Shown here piece by piece: positions 51,776-60,872 of a stretch of 64,000 nucleotides of DNA (its first letter is position 1; each line of letters begins with the position of its first letter). The translations under genes were made by a program, and so were the position numbers. The DNA comes from Streptomyces hygroscopicus subsp. hygroscopicus (GTDB lineage: Bacteria > Actinomycetota > Actinomycetes > Streptomycetales > Streptomycetaceae). The notes beneath the pieces are model-generated. The model was given only the letters and a program-made list of their open reading frames with translations, made no database searches and had not been told where the DNA came from. The stretch covers positions 124,001 to 188,000 of the forward strand of contig NZ_BSSM01000012.1 in NCBI RefSeq assembly GCF_030269125.1, read 5' to 3'.

Positions 51776-52240
51776 ATGCGCAGAGGACGTCGGCTTTCGA
51801 TCGACGTCGGGGACGCCCGGATCGGGGTCGCCTCGTGCGACCCCGACGGGATCCTCGCCACCCCGGTGGAGACGGTCCCCGGCCGGGACATCCCCGCCGC
51901 CCACCGCCGGTTGCGTCAACTGGTGGCGGAGTATGAGCCGATCGAGGTAGTCGTCGGTCTCCCTCGCTCCCTCAAGGGGGGCGAGGGCCCGGCCGCCGTC
52001 AAGGTCCGTGCCTTCGCGCAGGAGCTGGCCAAGGGCATCGAACCGGTGCCGGTCCGCCTCGTGGACGAGCGGATGACGACCGTGACGGCCAGTCAGGGGC
52101 TGCGGGCCTCGGGCGTGAAGTCCAAGAAGGGCCGGGCCGTCATCGACCAGGCCGCGGCCGTGATCATCCTGCAGCAGGCCCTCGAATCCGAACGGGTGTC
52201 AGGCAAGGCACCTGGCGAGGGCGTCGAAGTGGTCATCTGA
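51776..52240 (+). CDS. ruvX: Holliday-junction resolvase-like RuvX (YqgF)
   Basis: This 154-residue RNase H-fold protein has the catalytic LSIDVGDARIGVA with its Asp, VVGLPRSLKGGEG, LVDERMTTVTA and a C-terminal DQAAAVIIL. YqgF homologues process pre-16S rRNA ends in E. coli. The ATG is 45 bases after alaS, with AAGGAA upstream. It is part of the alaS-ruvX-mltG-aroE series, an arrangement common in actinobacteria. Confidence 0.9.
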   Translation: MRRGRRLSIDVGDARIGVASCDPDGILATPVETVPGRDIPAAHRRLRQLVAEYEPIEVVVGLPRSLKGGEGPAAVKVRAFAQELAKGIEPVPVRLVDERMTTVTASQGLRASGVKSKKGRAVIDQAAAVIILQQALESERVSGKAPGEGVEVVI

Positions 52241-52361
52241 TCGCGATACGGTAACGTTCCGCGCGATGCGGCGGCGTTCGAACAGCCGACGCACAGCAAG
52301 AGGCGGAGCGGAAGCCGGCCCCCGGCCGCGTGACCGTCGGCCTCGCGGCTCTAGGGGATCG

Positions 52362-54053
52362 ATGACTGAGTATGGCCGGGGCCCAGGCTCCGAACCGTGG
52401 CATCCGCAGGACCCGTTGTACGGGGACGGCGGATGGGAAGGGCAGCAGGCGTACGCCGGGCATCAGGCTGCCTACGGCGGCCGGTCGCAGCAGCAGTACC
52501 CCCAGCAGCCGCAGTACGGCGACTGGTCGCAGGGCCAGCAGCCGGGGTACGACGGTCAGCAGTACCCGTACTACGGTGACCAGGGACATCCTCAGTACGA
52601 CCCCCAGTACCACGGGCAGCACCCGCAGTATCCCCAGCAGCCGGACCACTCCGGCCACCAGGGCGGCTGGGACGCGACCGGCACCCACGGCCAGGTGCCC
52701 TACGCGGCCGACCCGGGCGACCCCTACGGGCAGCACCCCGTGGCGTACGGCGCGGAGCAGCCCGACCTCTACGGCACCGAGGACGCCTATCCGCCGCCGG
52801 AGCCGCCCGGCCGCAGGCGCCCCGAGGCCGAACCCGAGCCGGACCCGGTCGCCGACGACGAGGAGGAGCACGCCTTCTTCGCGGGCGGCGGCGAGGACGA
52901 CGAGGAGGAGCACGAGCTGGCCGGCCGCCGGGAGCGGCGCACCGGCAAGGGCAGAAAACCCGTCAAGGCCAAGAAACGGCGTACCGGCTGCGCCTGCATG
53001 GTCGTCGTCCTGGTCTTCGGCGGTGGCCTCGGCGGAGTCGGGTACTACGGCTACAAGTTCTACCAAAATCGTTTCGCCCCGGCCCCGGACTACGCGGGCG
53101 AGGGCACAGGCGAGACGGTGACCGTGGAGATCCCCAAGGGCGCCGGCGGCTGGGACATCGGGCGGCGGCTGAAGGAGGCCGGTGTCGTCAAGAGCGCCGA
53201 GGCCTTCGTGCACGCCCAGGGCACGACACCGGGCGGCGACTCGATCCAGGCCGGCGCCTATCTCCTGAAAAAGGAGATGTCCGCGGCCAGCGCCGTGCGC
53301 ATGATGCTCGACCCGAAGAGCCAGAACAATGTGATCGTGACGCCGGGTGAGCGCAATGTCGCCGTTTACCAGGCCATCGACAAGAAGCTCGAGATCTCCG
53401 CCGGCAGCACCGAGAAGATCGCGAAGAAGGAGTACCGGGACCTCGGTATGCCTGCCTGGGCGCGGAACAGCCCCGAGGCGAAGGACCCGCTGGAGGGATT
53501 CCTCTTCCCTGGCACCTATCCGGCCGCCAAGGGAATGAAGCCGGACGCGATCCTCAAGCAGATGGTGGCCCAGGCCAAGGAGCGGTACGCCGCCTACGGC
53601 CTGGACGCGAAGGCCAGGTCGCTGGGCCTGCACGACGCTTTCGAGCTGGTCACGGTCGCGAGCCTGGTGCAGGCGGAGGGCAAGACCCACGACGACTTCC
53701 GCAAGATGGCCGAAGTGGTCTACAACCGTCTCAAGCCCACCAACACCGAGACGAACCAGCTGCTGCAGTTCGACTCGACGTACAACTACGCCAAGGGCAC
53801 CAGCAACATCCATATCTCCGAGAAGGAGATCAACAGCAACCAGAGCCCGTACAACACGTACACCCACAAGGGCCTTCCGCCCGGTCCCATCGGAAACCCC
53901 GGCGAGGACGCGATCAAGGCGACGCTGAGTCCGACCCACGACGGCTGGATCTATTTCGTGGCGACCGACGGTACGACCAATACCGAATTCGCCCGTACCT
54001 ACGAAGAATTCAAGCAGCTCAAGGAAAAGTTCAATGCCAGCTCGGGCAACTGA
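52362..54053 (+). CDS. mltG: Endolytic murein transglycosylase MltG (YceG-like)
   Basis: This 563-residue membrane enzyme cleaves nascent glycan strands and may act as a terminase. A long disordered Gln/Tyr/Gly/Pro-rich N-terminus (about 150 residues) and an acidic/basic stretch come before one membrane span (about 210-228, CMVVVLVFGGGLGGVGYYG). The LysM-like and catalytic region contains ASLVQAEGKTHDDF with the predicted catalytic Glu, and PYNTYTHKGLPPGPIGNPG. ATG 52362 has GGGGAT upstream; the frame before it is Arg-rich. Its last 20 bases overlap aroE. Confidence 0.9.
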   Translation: MTEYGRGPGSEPWHPQDPLYGDGGWEGQQAYAGHQAAYGGRSQQQYPQQPQYGDWSQGQQPGYDGQQYPYYGDQGHPQYDPQYHGQHPQYPQQPDHSGHQGGWDATGTHGQVPYAADPGDPYGQHPVAYGAEQPDLYGTEDAYPPPEPPGRRRPEAEPEPDPVADDEEEHAFFAGGGEDDEEEHELAGRRERRTGKGRKPVKAKKRRTGCACMVVVLVFGGGLGGVGYYGYKFYQNRFAPAPDYAGEGTGETVTVEIPKGAGGWDIGRRLKEAGVVKSAEAFVHAQGTTPGGDSIQAGAYLLKKEMSAASAVRMMLDPKSQNNVIVTPGERNVAVYQAIDKKLEISAGSTEKIAKKEYRDLGMPAWARNSPEAKDPLEGFLFPGTYPAAKGMKPDAILKQMVAQAKERYAAYGLDAKARSLGLHDAFELVTVASLVQAEGKTHDDFRKMAEVVYNRLKPTNTETNQLLQFDSTYNYAKGTSNIHISEKEINSNQSPYNTYTHKGLPPGPIGNPGEDAIKATLSPTHDGWIYFVATDGTTNTEFARTYEEFKQLKEKFNASSGN

Positions 54054-54873
54054 CGCCCGCCGGGCCGCCGTACTCGGAAAGCCCATCGCCCACTCGCTCT
54101 CCCCGGTGCTGCACCGGGCGGCCTACGAGGAACTGGGACTCGCAGGCTGGTCGTACGACCGTTTCGAGGTCGACGAGGCCGCGTTGCCCGCCTTCTTCCG
54201 GGGGCTCGGGCCCGAGTGGGCGGGGTTGTCGCTGACCATGCCGTTGAAGCGGGCGGTCATCCCGCTGCTGGACGAGATCAGCGATACGGCCGCCGCCGTC
54301 GACGCCGTCAACACGGTGGTGTTCGACGCGGACGGCCGTAAGCGCGGGGACAACACCGACATCCCTGGCATGGTGGCCGCCCTGCGCGAACACGGGATCG
54401 AACAGGTGGGGTCCGCCGCGATCCTCGGTGCCGGCGCCACCGCCTCCTCGGCGCTCGCCGCCCTGTCCCGCGTCTGCACCGGCGAGGTCGTCGCCTACGT
54501 GCGCAGCGAGCCCCGCGCCGAGGAGATGCGCCAGTGGGGCCGCCGCCTGGAGGTGGACGTCCGCACGGCCGACTGGTCGGACGCGGCCGAGGCCCTGCGC
54601 GCCCCGCTGGTGATCGCCACCACCCCCGCCGGCACCACCGACGCCCTCGCCGCCGCCGTACCCGAACGCCCCGCCACCCTCTTCGACGTGCTCTACGAGC
54701 CCTGGCCCACCGAGCTGGCGGCCCGCTGGTCCATGTACGGCGGAGCCGTCGTCGGCGGCCTCGACCTGCTGGTCCACCAGGCCGTCCTCCAGGTCGAACA
54801 GATGACCGGGCTCGCCCCGGCGCCGCTGGAGGCCATGCGCAGGGCCGGGGAACAGGCGCTCGCCGCCCGCTGA
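54034..54873 (+). CDS. aroE: Shikimate dehydrogenase
   Basis: This 279-residue enzyme reduces 3-dehydroshikimate to shikimate with NADPH. The substrate site KPIAHSLSPVLHRAAY, the catalytic Lys in SLTMPLKRAV, and DAVNTVV are conserved, as is the nucleotide loop LGAGATASSAL. It overlaps the mltG end by 20 bases and precedes aroC by 177 bp, which shows no terminator. The other shikimate genes aroC, aroK and aroB follow. Confidence 0.9.
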   Translation: MPARATDARRAAVLGKPIAHSLSPVLHRAAYEELGLAGWSYDRFEVDEAALPAFFRGLGPEWAGLSLTMPLKRAVIPLLDEISDTAAAVDAVNTVVFDADGRKRGDNTDIPGMVAALREHGIEQVGSAAILGAGATASSALAALSRVCTGEVVAYVRSEPRAEEMRQWGRRLEVDVRTADWSDAAEALRAPLVIATTPAGTTDALAAAVPERPATLFDVLYEPWPTELAARWSMYGGAVVGGLDLLVHQAVLQVEQMTGLAPAPLEAMRRAGEQALAAR

Positions 54874-55050
54874 CCTTCCCGTGCCGCCTGCGCCGCCCGT
54901 CCGCGCCCCGTCCGCTTGCTGGACCGGGCACCGGACACCCGCCCCGGACGTGGGAGGATCGGAAGTGGCGGACCGGCGCCGCGCATCCGGTCACGCCGTC
55001 GGCGCCGGCGTGCGCCGGGCAGTACCGGGCGCGAACACTGAGGAGCACCG

Positions 55051-56235
55051 TTGAGCAGGCTGCGTTGGCTGACCGCGGGGGAGTCCCACGGTCCCGCACT
55101 TGTGGCGACGCTGGAGGGCCTTCCCGCCGGCGTACCGATCACCACGGAGATGGTGGCGGACCACCTCGCGCGGCGGCGGCTCGGCTATGGCCGCGGTGCG
55201 CGGATGAAGTTCGAGCGGGACGAGGTCACCTTTCTGGGTGGTGTCCGGCACGGGCTGACCCTCGGTTCGCCGGTCGCGATCATGGTGGGCAACACCGAGT
55301 GGCCGAAGTGGGAGCAGGTCATGTCGGCCGACCCGGTCGACGCCGAGATCCTCGACGGACTCGCCCGCAACGCGCCGCTGACCCGGCCGCGGCCCGGTCA
55401 CGCGGACCTCGCGGGCATGCAGAAGTACGACTTCGACGAGGCCCGCCCGATCCTGGAGCGCGCCTCGGCCCGTGAGACCGCGGCGCGGGTGGCGCTGGGC
55501 GCGGTGGCCCGGTCGTACCTGAAGGAGACGGCAGGCATCGAGATCGTCTCCCACGTGGTCGAACTGTGCTCGGTGAAGGCCCCGGCCGGGGTGTACCCGA
55601 CGCCGGCCGACGTGGAGAGGCTGGACGCGGACCCGCTGCGCTGCCTGGACGCGGACGCGTCGAAGGCGATGGTCGCGGAGGTCGACCAGGCCCACAAGGA
55701 CGGCGACACCCTCGGTGGCGTGGTCGAGGTGCTGGCCTACGGCGTTCCGGTGGGCCTGGGCTCGCACGTGCACTGGGACCGGAAGCTGGACGCGCGCCTG
55801 GCGGGCGCCCTGATGGGCATCCAGGCGATCAAGGGCGTGGAGATCGGCGACGGCTTCGAGCTGGCGCGGGTGCCGGGCTCGAAGGCGCACGACGAGATCG
55901 TGAGCACCCCGGAGGGCATCCGGCGTGTCTCCGGCCGCGCGGGCGGCACCGAGGGCGGGCTGTCCACGGGTGAGCTGCTGCGGGTGCGCGCCGCGATGAA
56001 GCCGATCGCGACCGTGCCGCGCGCGCTGCGGACCGTGGACGTGGCCACCGGTGAGGCCGCGCAGGCCCACCACCAGCGCTCGGACGTCTCGGCCGTGCCG
56101 GCCGCGGGCATCGTGGCCGAGGCCATGGTCGCGCTGGTGCTGGCGGACGCGGTCGCGGAGAAGTTCGGCGGCGACTCGGTGGGCGAGACCCGCCGCAACG
56201 TCCGGTCGTACCTCGACAACCTGCGGATCCGATGA
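55051..56235 (+). CDS. aroC: Chorismate synthase
   Basis: This 394-residue FMN-dependent enzyme makes chorismate from EPSP. Signature blocks are GESHGPALVATLEGLPAG, RRRLGYGRGARM and the C-terminal RAGGTEGGLSTGE. The TTG start is supported by GAGGAG 6 bases upstream. It overlaps aroK by 4 bases (ATGA). Its product is also the substrate of PabB encoded at the left of the window. Confidence 0.95.
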   Translation: MSRLRWLTAGESHGPALVATLEGLPAGVPITTEMVADHLARRRLGYGRGARMKFERDEVTFLGGVRHGLTLGSPVAIMVGNTEWPKWEQVMSADPVDAEILDGLARNAPLTRPRPGHADLAGMQKYDFDEARPILERASARETAARVALGAVARSYLKETAGIEIVSHVVELCSVKAPAGVYPTPADVERLDADPLRCLDADASKAMVAEVDQAHKDGDTLGGVVEVLAYGVPVGLGSHVHWDRKLDARLAGALMGIQAIKGVEIGDGFELARVPGSKAHDEIVSTPEGIRRVSGRAGGTEGGLSTGELLRVRAAMKPIATVPRALRTVDVATGEAAQAHHQRSDVSAVPAAGIVAEAMVALVLADAVAEKFGGDSVGETRRNVRSYLDNLRIR

Positions 56236-56747
56236 GCGGGCCGCGTCTCGTCCTCGTCGGCCCGATGGGTGTCGGCAAGTCCACCGTCGGCCGCCTGCTG
56301 GCCGAGCGGCTGGGCACCGGCTACCGGGACACCGACGACGACATCGTGGCCGCCGAGGGCCGGGCCATCTCCGAGATCTTCGTGGACGAGGGCGAGGAGT
56401 TCTTCCGGGCGCTGGAGAAGGCGGCCGTGGCCACCGCGCTCGCCGAGCACGAGGGCGTCCTCGCGCTCGGCGGCGGCGCGGTCCTCGACGCGGACACCCG
56501 CGCGCTGCTCGCCCGGCACCCGGTCGTCTACCTCTCCATGGACGTCGAGGAGGCGGTGCGGCGCACCGGCCTGAACGTGGCCCGCCCGCTGCTCGCGGTC
56601 AACCCGCGCAAGCAGTGGCGCGAGCTGATGGAGGCCCGGCGCCATCTGTACGAGGAGGTCGCCACCGCCGTCGTCGCCACCGACGGCCGCACCCCCGAAG
56701 AGGTCACCCAAGCAGCGCTGGACGCACTGGAGTTGAAGAAGGCATGA
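56232..56747 (+). CDS. aroK: Shikimate kinase
   Basis: This 171-residue P-loop kinase phosphorylates shikimate. The P-loop is GPMGVGKST (10-18). DTDDDI and GGGAVLD provide shikimate-binding residues, and the lid contains RPLL. It overlaps aroC and aroB by four bases at each end, so the aroCKB genes form one coupled operon. Confidence 0.95.
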   Translation: MSGPRLVLVGPMGVGKSTVGRLLAERLGTGYRDTDDDIVAAEGRAISEIFVDEGEEFFRALEKAAVATALAEHEGVLALGGGAVLDADTRALLARHPVVYLSMDVEEAVRRTGLNVARPLLAVNPRKQWRELMEARRHLYEEVATAVVATDGRTPEEVTQAALDALELKKA

Positions 56748-57835
56748 GCGAGGCAGTCACCCGGATCCAGGTCGCGGGCACCGCGGGCACCGACCCGTAC
56801 GAGGTGCTGGTCGGCCGTCAACTCCTGGGCGAACTGGCCGGGTTGATCGGTCCCAGGGCCAAGCGCGTGGCCGTGGTGCACCCGGAGGCGCTGGCCGAGA
56901 CCGGGGACGCGCTCCGCGCCGACCTGGCCGAGCAGGGCTACGAGGCCATCGCCATCCAGGTGCCCAACGCCGAGGAGGCCAAGACCGCCGAGGTCGCCGC
57001 CTACTGCTGGAAGGCCCTCGGCCAGTCCAACTTCACCCGCACCGACGTCATCGTCGGCGTGGGCGGCGGCGCCACCACGGACCTCGCGGGCTTCGTGGCG
57101 GCGACCTGGCTGCGCGGGGTGCGCTGGATCGCCGTACCGACCACCGTGCTCGCCATGGTGGACGCGGCGGTCGGCGGCAAGACCGGCATCAACACCGCCG
57201 AGGGCAAGAACCTGGTGGGCGCCTTCCACCCGCCGGCCGGCGTGCTGTGCGACCTCGCGGCCCTGGACTCCCTGCCGGTCAACGACTACGTCTCCGGACT
57301 CGCCGAGATCATCAAGGCCGGCTTCATCGCCGACCCGGTGATCCTCGACCTGATCGAGGCGGACACGGAGGCGGCGCGCACCCCGGCGGGACCGCACACG
57401 GCCGAACTGATCGAGCGCTCGATCCGGGTCAAGGCCGAGGTCGTCTCCTCGGACCTGAAGGAGTCCGGCCGCCGCGAGATCCTCAACTACGGCCACACGC
57501 TCGGCCACGCCATCGAGAAGAACGAGCGCTACAAGTGGCGGCACGGCGCCGCGGTCGCGGTCGGCATGCACTTCGCCGCCGAACTCGGCCGCCTCGCGGG
57601 CCGGTTGGACGACGCGACCGCCGACCGGCACCGCGCGATCCTGGAGTCCGTGGGCCTGCCGCTGCACTACCGCTACGACCAGTGGCCCAAGCTGGTCGAG
57701 AACATGAAGGTCGACAAGAAGTCCCGCGGCGATCTGCTGCGCTTCATCGTCCTGGACGGACTGGCCAAGCCGACCGTCCTGGAGGGCCCGGACCCGGCCG
57801 TCCTGCTGGCCGCCTACGGGGAAGTCGGCGAGTAG
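56744..57835 (+). CDS. aroB: 3-Dehydroquinate synthase
   Basis: This 363-residue NAD- and metal-dependent enzyme cyclises DAHP to 3-dehydroquinate. It has the NAD-binding VGVGGGATTDLAGFVAATW, PTTVLAMVDAAVGGKTGIN, and the metal ligands in GLAEIIKAGF and LNYGHTLGHAIE. The start overlaps the aroK stop. A 7-bp CGCGCCG/CGGCGCG hairpin 11 bases downstream may end the operon. Confidence 0.95.
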   Translation: MSEAVTRIQVAGTAGTDPYEVLVGRQLLGELAGLIGPRAKRVAVVHPEALAETGDALRADLAEQGYEAIAIQVPNAEEAKTAEVAAYCWKALGQSNFTRTDVIVGVGGGATTDLAGFVAATWLRGVRWIAVPTTVLAMVDAAVGGKTGINTAEGKNLVGAFHPPAGVLCDLAALDSLPVNDYVSGLAEIIKAGFIADPVILDLIEADTEAARTPAGPHTAELIERSIRVKAEVVSSDLKESGRREILNYGHTLGHAIEKNERYKWRHGAAVAVGMHFAAELGRLAGRLDDATADRHRAILESVGLPLHYRYDQWPKLVENMKVDKKSRGDLLRFIVLDGLAKPTVLEGPDPAVLLAAYGEVGE

Positions 57836-57846
57836 TCCTCTCAGGC

Positions 57847-57867
57847 CGCGCCGTTCTCTTCGGCGCG
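57847..57867 (+). terminator. Weak terminator after aroB
   Basis: CGCGCCG and CGGCGCG pair around a TTCTCTT loop shortly after the aroB stop. Confidence 0.5.
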
Positions 57868-57997
57868 TCGGGCACTTCGGGCCGCCCCCGGCCGTTTCAC
57901 CGAACGACGGCCGGGGACGGTACCGTTCGGAAAGGAGCGGGGTCCACCCCCCGCCGCCTGCACCCCCAACTGCCTGTACGAGACGGAGTGGCAACGG

Positions 57998-59002
57998 ATG
58001 CAGCACGCAGTGGGTTCTCCGCTGCCGCCGCCCCACCAGCCGGGGCACCGGCCGCACACCGGCTGGCCGTCGGCCGCACACCACCCGGGCGACCACCCCG
58101 CGCCCGCCCAGGGCCCCGCCGTCCCGCCCCCGGCCTTCCCGCCTCCGTCGGGACAGGTCCCTCCGGGCGGGCCCCGGCCCCTGGCCCCCGCGGGGCCGGG
58201 ACACCCCCAGCCCCTCGCGCCCTCGGGTCCGGTGCCGCCGGGGCAGCCGCACCAGCCGAACCGTTCCGCCCCGGGGCACCCGCAGCCGCCGGCTCCCGCC
58301 GGCCCGCCGCCGCAGGCGCCCGCGCCGCGGCGGATGCCCGCTCCGCCGGCCCCGGACAGCACCGGTCATGTGCACCTGCCGCCCGGCGGGCCGTTCGGAG
58401 TGCCCACCCCGGCGCCGACCGCGGCCGCGACGCCCGATCCGACGACCACCACGCTGGCCGTTCTGCTGATCGGTCCCGCCGGTGCGGGCAAGACCAGCGT
58501 GGCGAAGTACTGGGCGGACCACCGCCGCGTGCCCACGGCCCACGTCAGCCTGGACGACGTCCGCGAGTGGGTGCGTTCCGGCTTCGCCGACCCCCAGTCC
58601 GGCTGGAACGACCACTCGGAGGCCCAGTACCGCCTGGCCCGCCGCACCTGCGGCTTCGCCGCGCGCAACTTCCTGGCCAACGGCATCTCCTGCATCCTTG
58701 ACGACGCCGTGTTCCCGGACCGCCCGGTCGTGGGCCTCGGCGGCTGGAAGCGCCACGTCGGCCCCGGCCTGCTCCCGGTCGTCCTGCTGCCCGGCCTGGA
58801 CGTCGTCCTGGAGCGCAACGCCGAACGCTCGGGCAACCGCCGCCTCACCGACGAGGAGGTCGCCCGCATCCACGGCCGCATGGCCGGCTGGTACGGCTCG
58901 GGCCTCCCGATCATCGACAACTCGCAGCTGGACGTCCCGGGCACGGCGAGGGTCCTGGACGAGGTCCTGGCGAGGGCGATAGCGAGCCCACCGAACTGGT
59001 GA
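57998..59002 (+). CDS. Proline-rich P-loop kinase-like ATPase
   Basis: This 334-residue protein has a disordered Pro/Gly/His-rich N-terminus (about 150 residues) and a C-terminal P-loop domain. Walker A is IGPAGAGKTSVAK at about Gly159. Then come SLDDVREWVRSG, AARNFLANGISCILDDAVFP and RNAERSGNRRLTDEEVARIH. This arrangement resembles small-molecule or polynucleotide kinases of the zeta-toxin/AAA_33 type. The substrate is unknown. No antitoxin-like partner is next to it. The Pro-rich tail may bind cell-division or envelope proteins. ATG 57998 has GGAG about 9 bases upstream. Confidence 0.65.
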   Translation: MQHAVGSPLPPPHQPGHRPHTGWPSAAHHPGDHPAPAQGPAVPPPAFPPPSGQVPPGGPRPLAPAGPGHPQPLAPSGPVPPGQPHQPNRSAPGHPQPPAPAGPPPQAPAPRRMPAPPAPDSTGHVHLPPGGPFGVPTPAPTAAATPDPTTTTLAVLLIGPAGAGKTSVAKYWADHRRVPTAHVSLDDVREWVRSGFADPQSGWNDHSEAQYRLARRTCGFAARNFLANGISCILDDAVFPDRPVVGLGGWKRHVGPGLLPVVLLPGLDVVLERNAERSGNRRLTDEEVARIHGRMAGWYGSGLPIIDNSQLDVPGTARVLDEVLARAIASPPNW

Positions 59003-59111
59003 TCGCGGGGGGCACCGGTCCGGGACCCGAGGGCGTGGGCAACGGCCGCGACAGGCCCACCGCCACCCGCGCCCCGACCGCGGAGCCCCCTGGCATCCCC
59101 ACTCGGCGGCT

Positions 59112-59146
59112 ATAAATCGGCATAAACGACATAAAACTCCTAAGCT
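59112..59146 (+). promoter_or_regulatory. AT-rich promoter of the M24 gene with phased ATAAA repeats
   Basis: ATAAA occurs at 59112, 59122 and 59131, about one helical turn apart. A -10-like TAAGCT (59141-59146) lies 6 bp before the ATG, with TCGGCA (59117-59122) as a possible -35 at 18 bp. The block is strikingly AT-rich for this genome and suggests a leaderless transcript. Confidence 0.55.
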
Positions 59147-59152
59147 CATCTC

Positions 59153-60259
59153 ATGTCAGAGGTGTACGCGAACCGCCGATCCCGCCTCCGGGACCACTTC
59201 AACGCGGCCGGCACCGCGGCAGCGCTCGTCACCCGTCCCGCCAACGTGCGCTACCTCGCGGCCGCCGCCCCGCACGGCGCCGTCCTGCTCCTCGGCGGTC
59301 ACGAGGACCTCCTGGTGTGCGCGGTCCCGCCCGACGACCGCCCCTTCGAGGGCCGCCCGGACGACAGCCTGCGGGTGCACGTCCTTCCCGCGCGGGGCGG
59401 CGACACCGCCGTGACCGCCGCCGACCTCGCCCGGGACCAGGGCGCGGACTCCCTCGCCGTCGAGGAACACCATCTGACGGTCACCCGGCACCGGGCCATC
59501 TCCGCCGCCGCCCCCGCCCTGCGCCTCACCGACGTCGGCGGCGCCGTGGAACAGCTCCGGATCGTCAAGGACGAGGAGGAGATCTCCTGCCTGCGCATCG
59601 GCGCCGAGATCGCCGACCAGGCCCTCGGCGAGCTGCTGGAGTCGATCCTCGTCGGCCGCACCGAACGGCACCTCGCCCTGGAGCTGGAGCGCCGCCTGGT
59701 CGACCACGGCGCCGACGGCCCGGCCTTCCCCACCTCCGTCGCCACCGGCCCGAACTCCGGCCGCCGCGGCCACCGGCCCACCGACCGGCGCGTGGAGGAG
59801 GGGGACTTCCTCTCCGTCTGCCTCGGCGCCACCTACCGCGGCTACCGTTGCGAGATCGGCCGTACGTTCGTCATCGGCACGTCGCCGGCGGACTGGCAGA
59901 TCCAGCTGTACGACCTGGTCTTCTCCGCCCAGCGCGCCGGACGCGAGGCCCTCGCCCCCGGTGCCGCGTACCGTGACGTGGACCGCGCGGCACGCCAGGT
60001 ACTGGACTCCGCGGGCTATGCGGAGGCCCTGCCACCGCTCACCGGCCACGGCGTCGGACTCGAAATCGACGAGGACCCGGAGCTGGCGCCCGCGGCCATG
60101 GGTAAACTGGACGCTTGCGTGCCGGTCACCGTCGAACCGGGGGTCCACCTCCCGGGCCGGGGCGGTGTCCGGATCGATGACACGCTCGTCGTGCGCCCCG
60201 AGGCGGACGGCGGACCCGAGCTACTCACCATCACGACCAAGGAGCTGCTCGCGCTGTAG
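59153..60259 (+). CDS. M24-fold (aminopeptidase P/prolidase-like) protein with altered metal site
   Basis: This 368-residue pita-bread-fold protein has the creatinase N-terminal domain (1-130) and the M24 domain (140-368). Of the five usual metal ligands, His299 and Glu328 are kept. The first Asp is Cys223 (LSVCLGATYRGY), the second is Glu234 (CEIGRTF), and the last Glu is Asp342 (GVRIDDT). Catalysis with two metals may be impaired or changed. From memory this position before efp is occupied by a putative X-Pro peptidase (pepQ) in S. coelicolor. It probably forms an operon with efp and nusB. Confidence 0.8.
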   Translation: MSEVYANRRSRLRDHFNAAGTAAALVTRPANVRYLAAAAPHGAVLLLGGHEDLLVCAVPPDDRPFEGRPDDSLRVHVLPARGGDTAVTAADLARDQGADSLAVEEHHLTVTRHRAISAAAPALRLTDVGGAVEQLRIVKDEEEISCLRIGAEIADQALGELLESILVGRTERHLALELERRLVDHGADGPAFPTSVATGPNSGRRGHRPTDRRVEEGDFLSVCLGATYRGYRCEIGRTFVIGTSPADWQIQLYDLVFSAQRAGREALAPGAAYRDVDRAARQVLDSAGYAEALPPLTGHGVGLEIDEDPELAPAAMGKLDACVPVTVEPGVHLPGRGGVRIDDTLVVRPEADGGPELLTITTKELLAL

Positions 60260-60303
60260 CGCGTGACCCGGGGTCGTACGTCAGTCCAGGAGATTCCGCA
60301 ACC

Positions 60304-60870
60304 GTGGCTTCCACGAACGACCTCAAGAACGGCCTGGTGCTCAAGCTCGAAGGCGGCCAGCTCTGGTCCGTCGTCGAGTTCCAGCACGTCAAGCCCGGCA
60401 AGGGCCCGGCCTTCGTGCGCACCAAGCTCAAGAACGTGCTCTCCGGCAAGGTCGTCGACAAGACCTTCAACGCCGGTGTCAAGGTCGAGACCGCCACTGT
60501 CGACAAGCGCGACATGCAGTTCTCGTACATGGACGGCGACTACTTCGTCTTCATGGACATGGAGACCTACGACCAGCTGATGGTCGACCGCAAGGCCGTC
60601 GGCGACGCCGCCAACTTCCTCATCGAGGGCTTCACCGCGACCGTCGCGCAGCACGAGGGCGAGGTGCTCTTCGTGGAGCTGCCCGCCGCCGTCGAGCTGA
60701 CCATCCAGGAGACCGAGCCGGGCGTCCAGGGCGACCGCTCCACCGGTGGCACCAAGCCCGCCACCCTGGAGACCGGCCACCAGATCCAGGTCCCGCTCTT
60801 CATCACCACCGGTGAGAAGATCAAGGTCGACACCCGTACGAGCGACTACCTCGGCCGGGTGAACAGCTAA
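60304..60870 (+). CDS. efp: Elongation factor P
   Basis: This 188-residue translation factor relieves ribosome stalling at polyproline stretches, of which this window encodes several. The loop that enters the peptidyl-transferase centre is KPGKGPAF (Lys-tipped), and the end is TGEKIKVDTRTSDYLGRV. No EpmA/EpmB-type modification genes are nearby. The GTG start is preceded by CAGGAGA about 10 bases upstream. nusB starts 2 bases after its stop. Confidence 0.95.
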   Translation: MASTNDLKNGLVLKLEGGQLWSVVEFQHVKPGKGPAFVRTKLKNVLSGKVVDKTFNAGVKVETATVDKRDMQFSYMDGDYFVFMDMETYDQLMVDRKAVGDAANFLIEGFTATVAQHEGEVLFVELPAAVELTIQETEPGVQGDRSTGGTKPATLETGHQIQVPLFITTGEKIKVDTRTSDYLGRVNS

Positions 60871-60872
60871 CC

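Noticed and set aside
57998..59002. Toxin-antitoxin module
   Set aside because: The kinase-like domain recalls zeta toxin, but there is no small partner gene on either side and the N-terminal arm is atypical.
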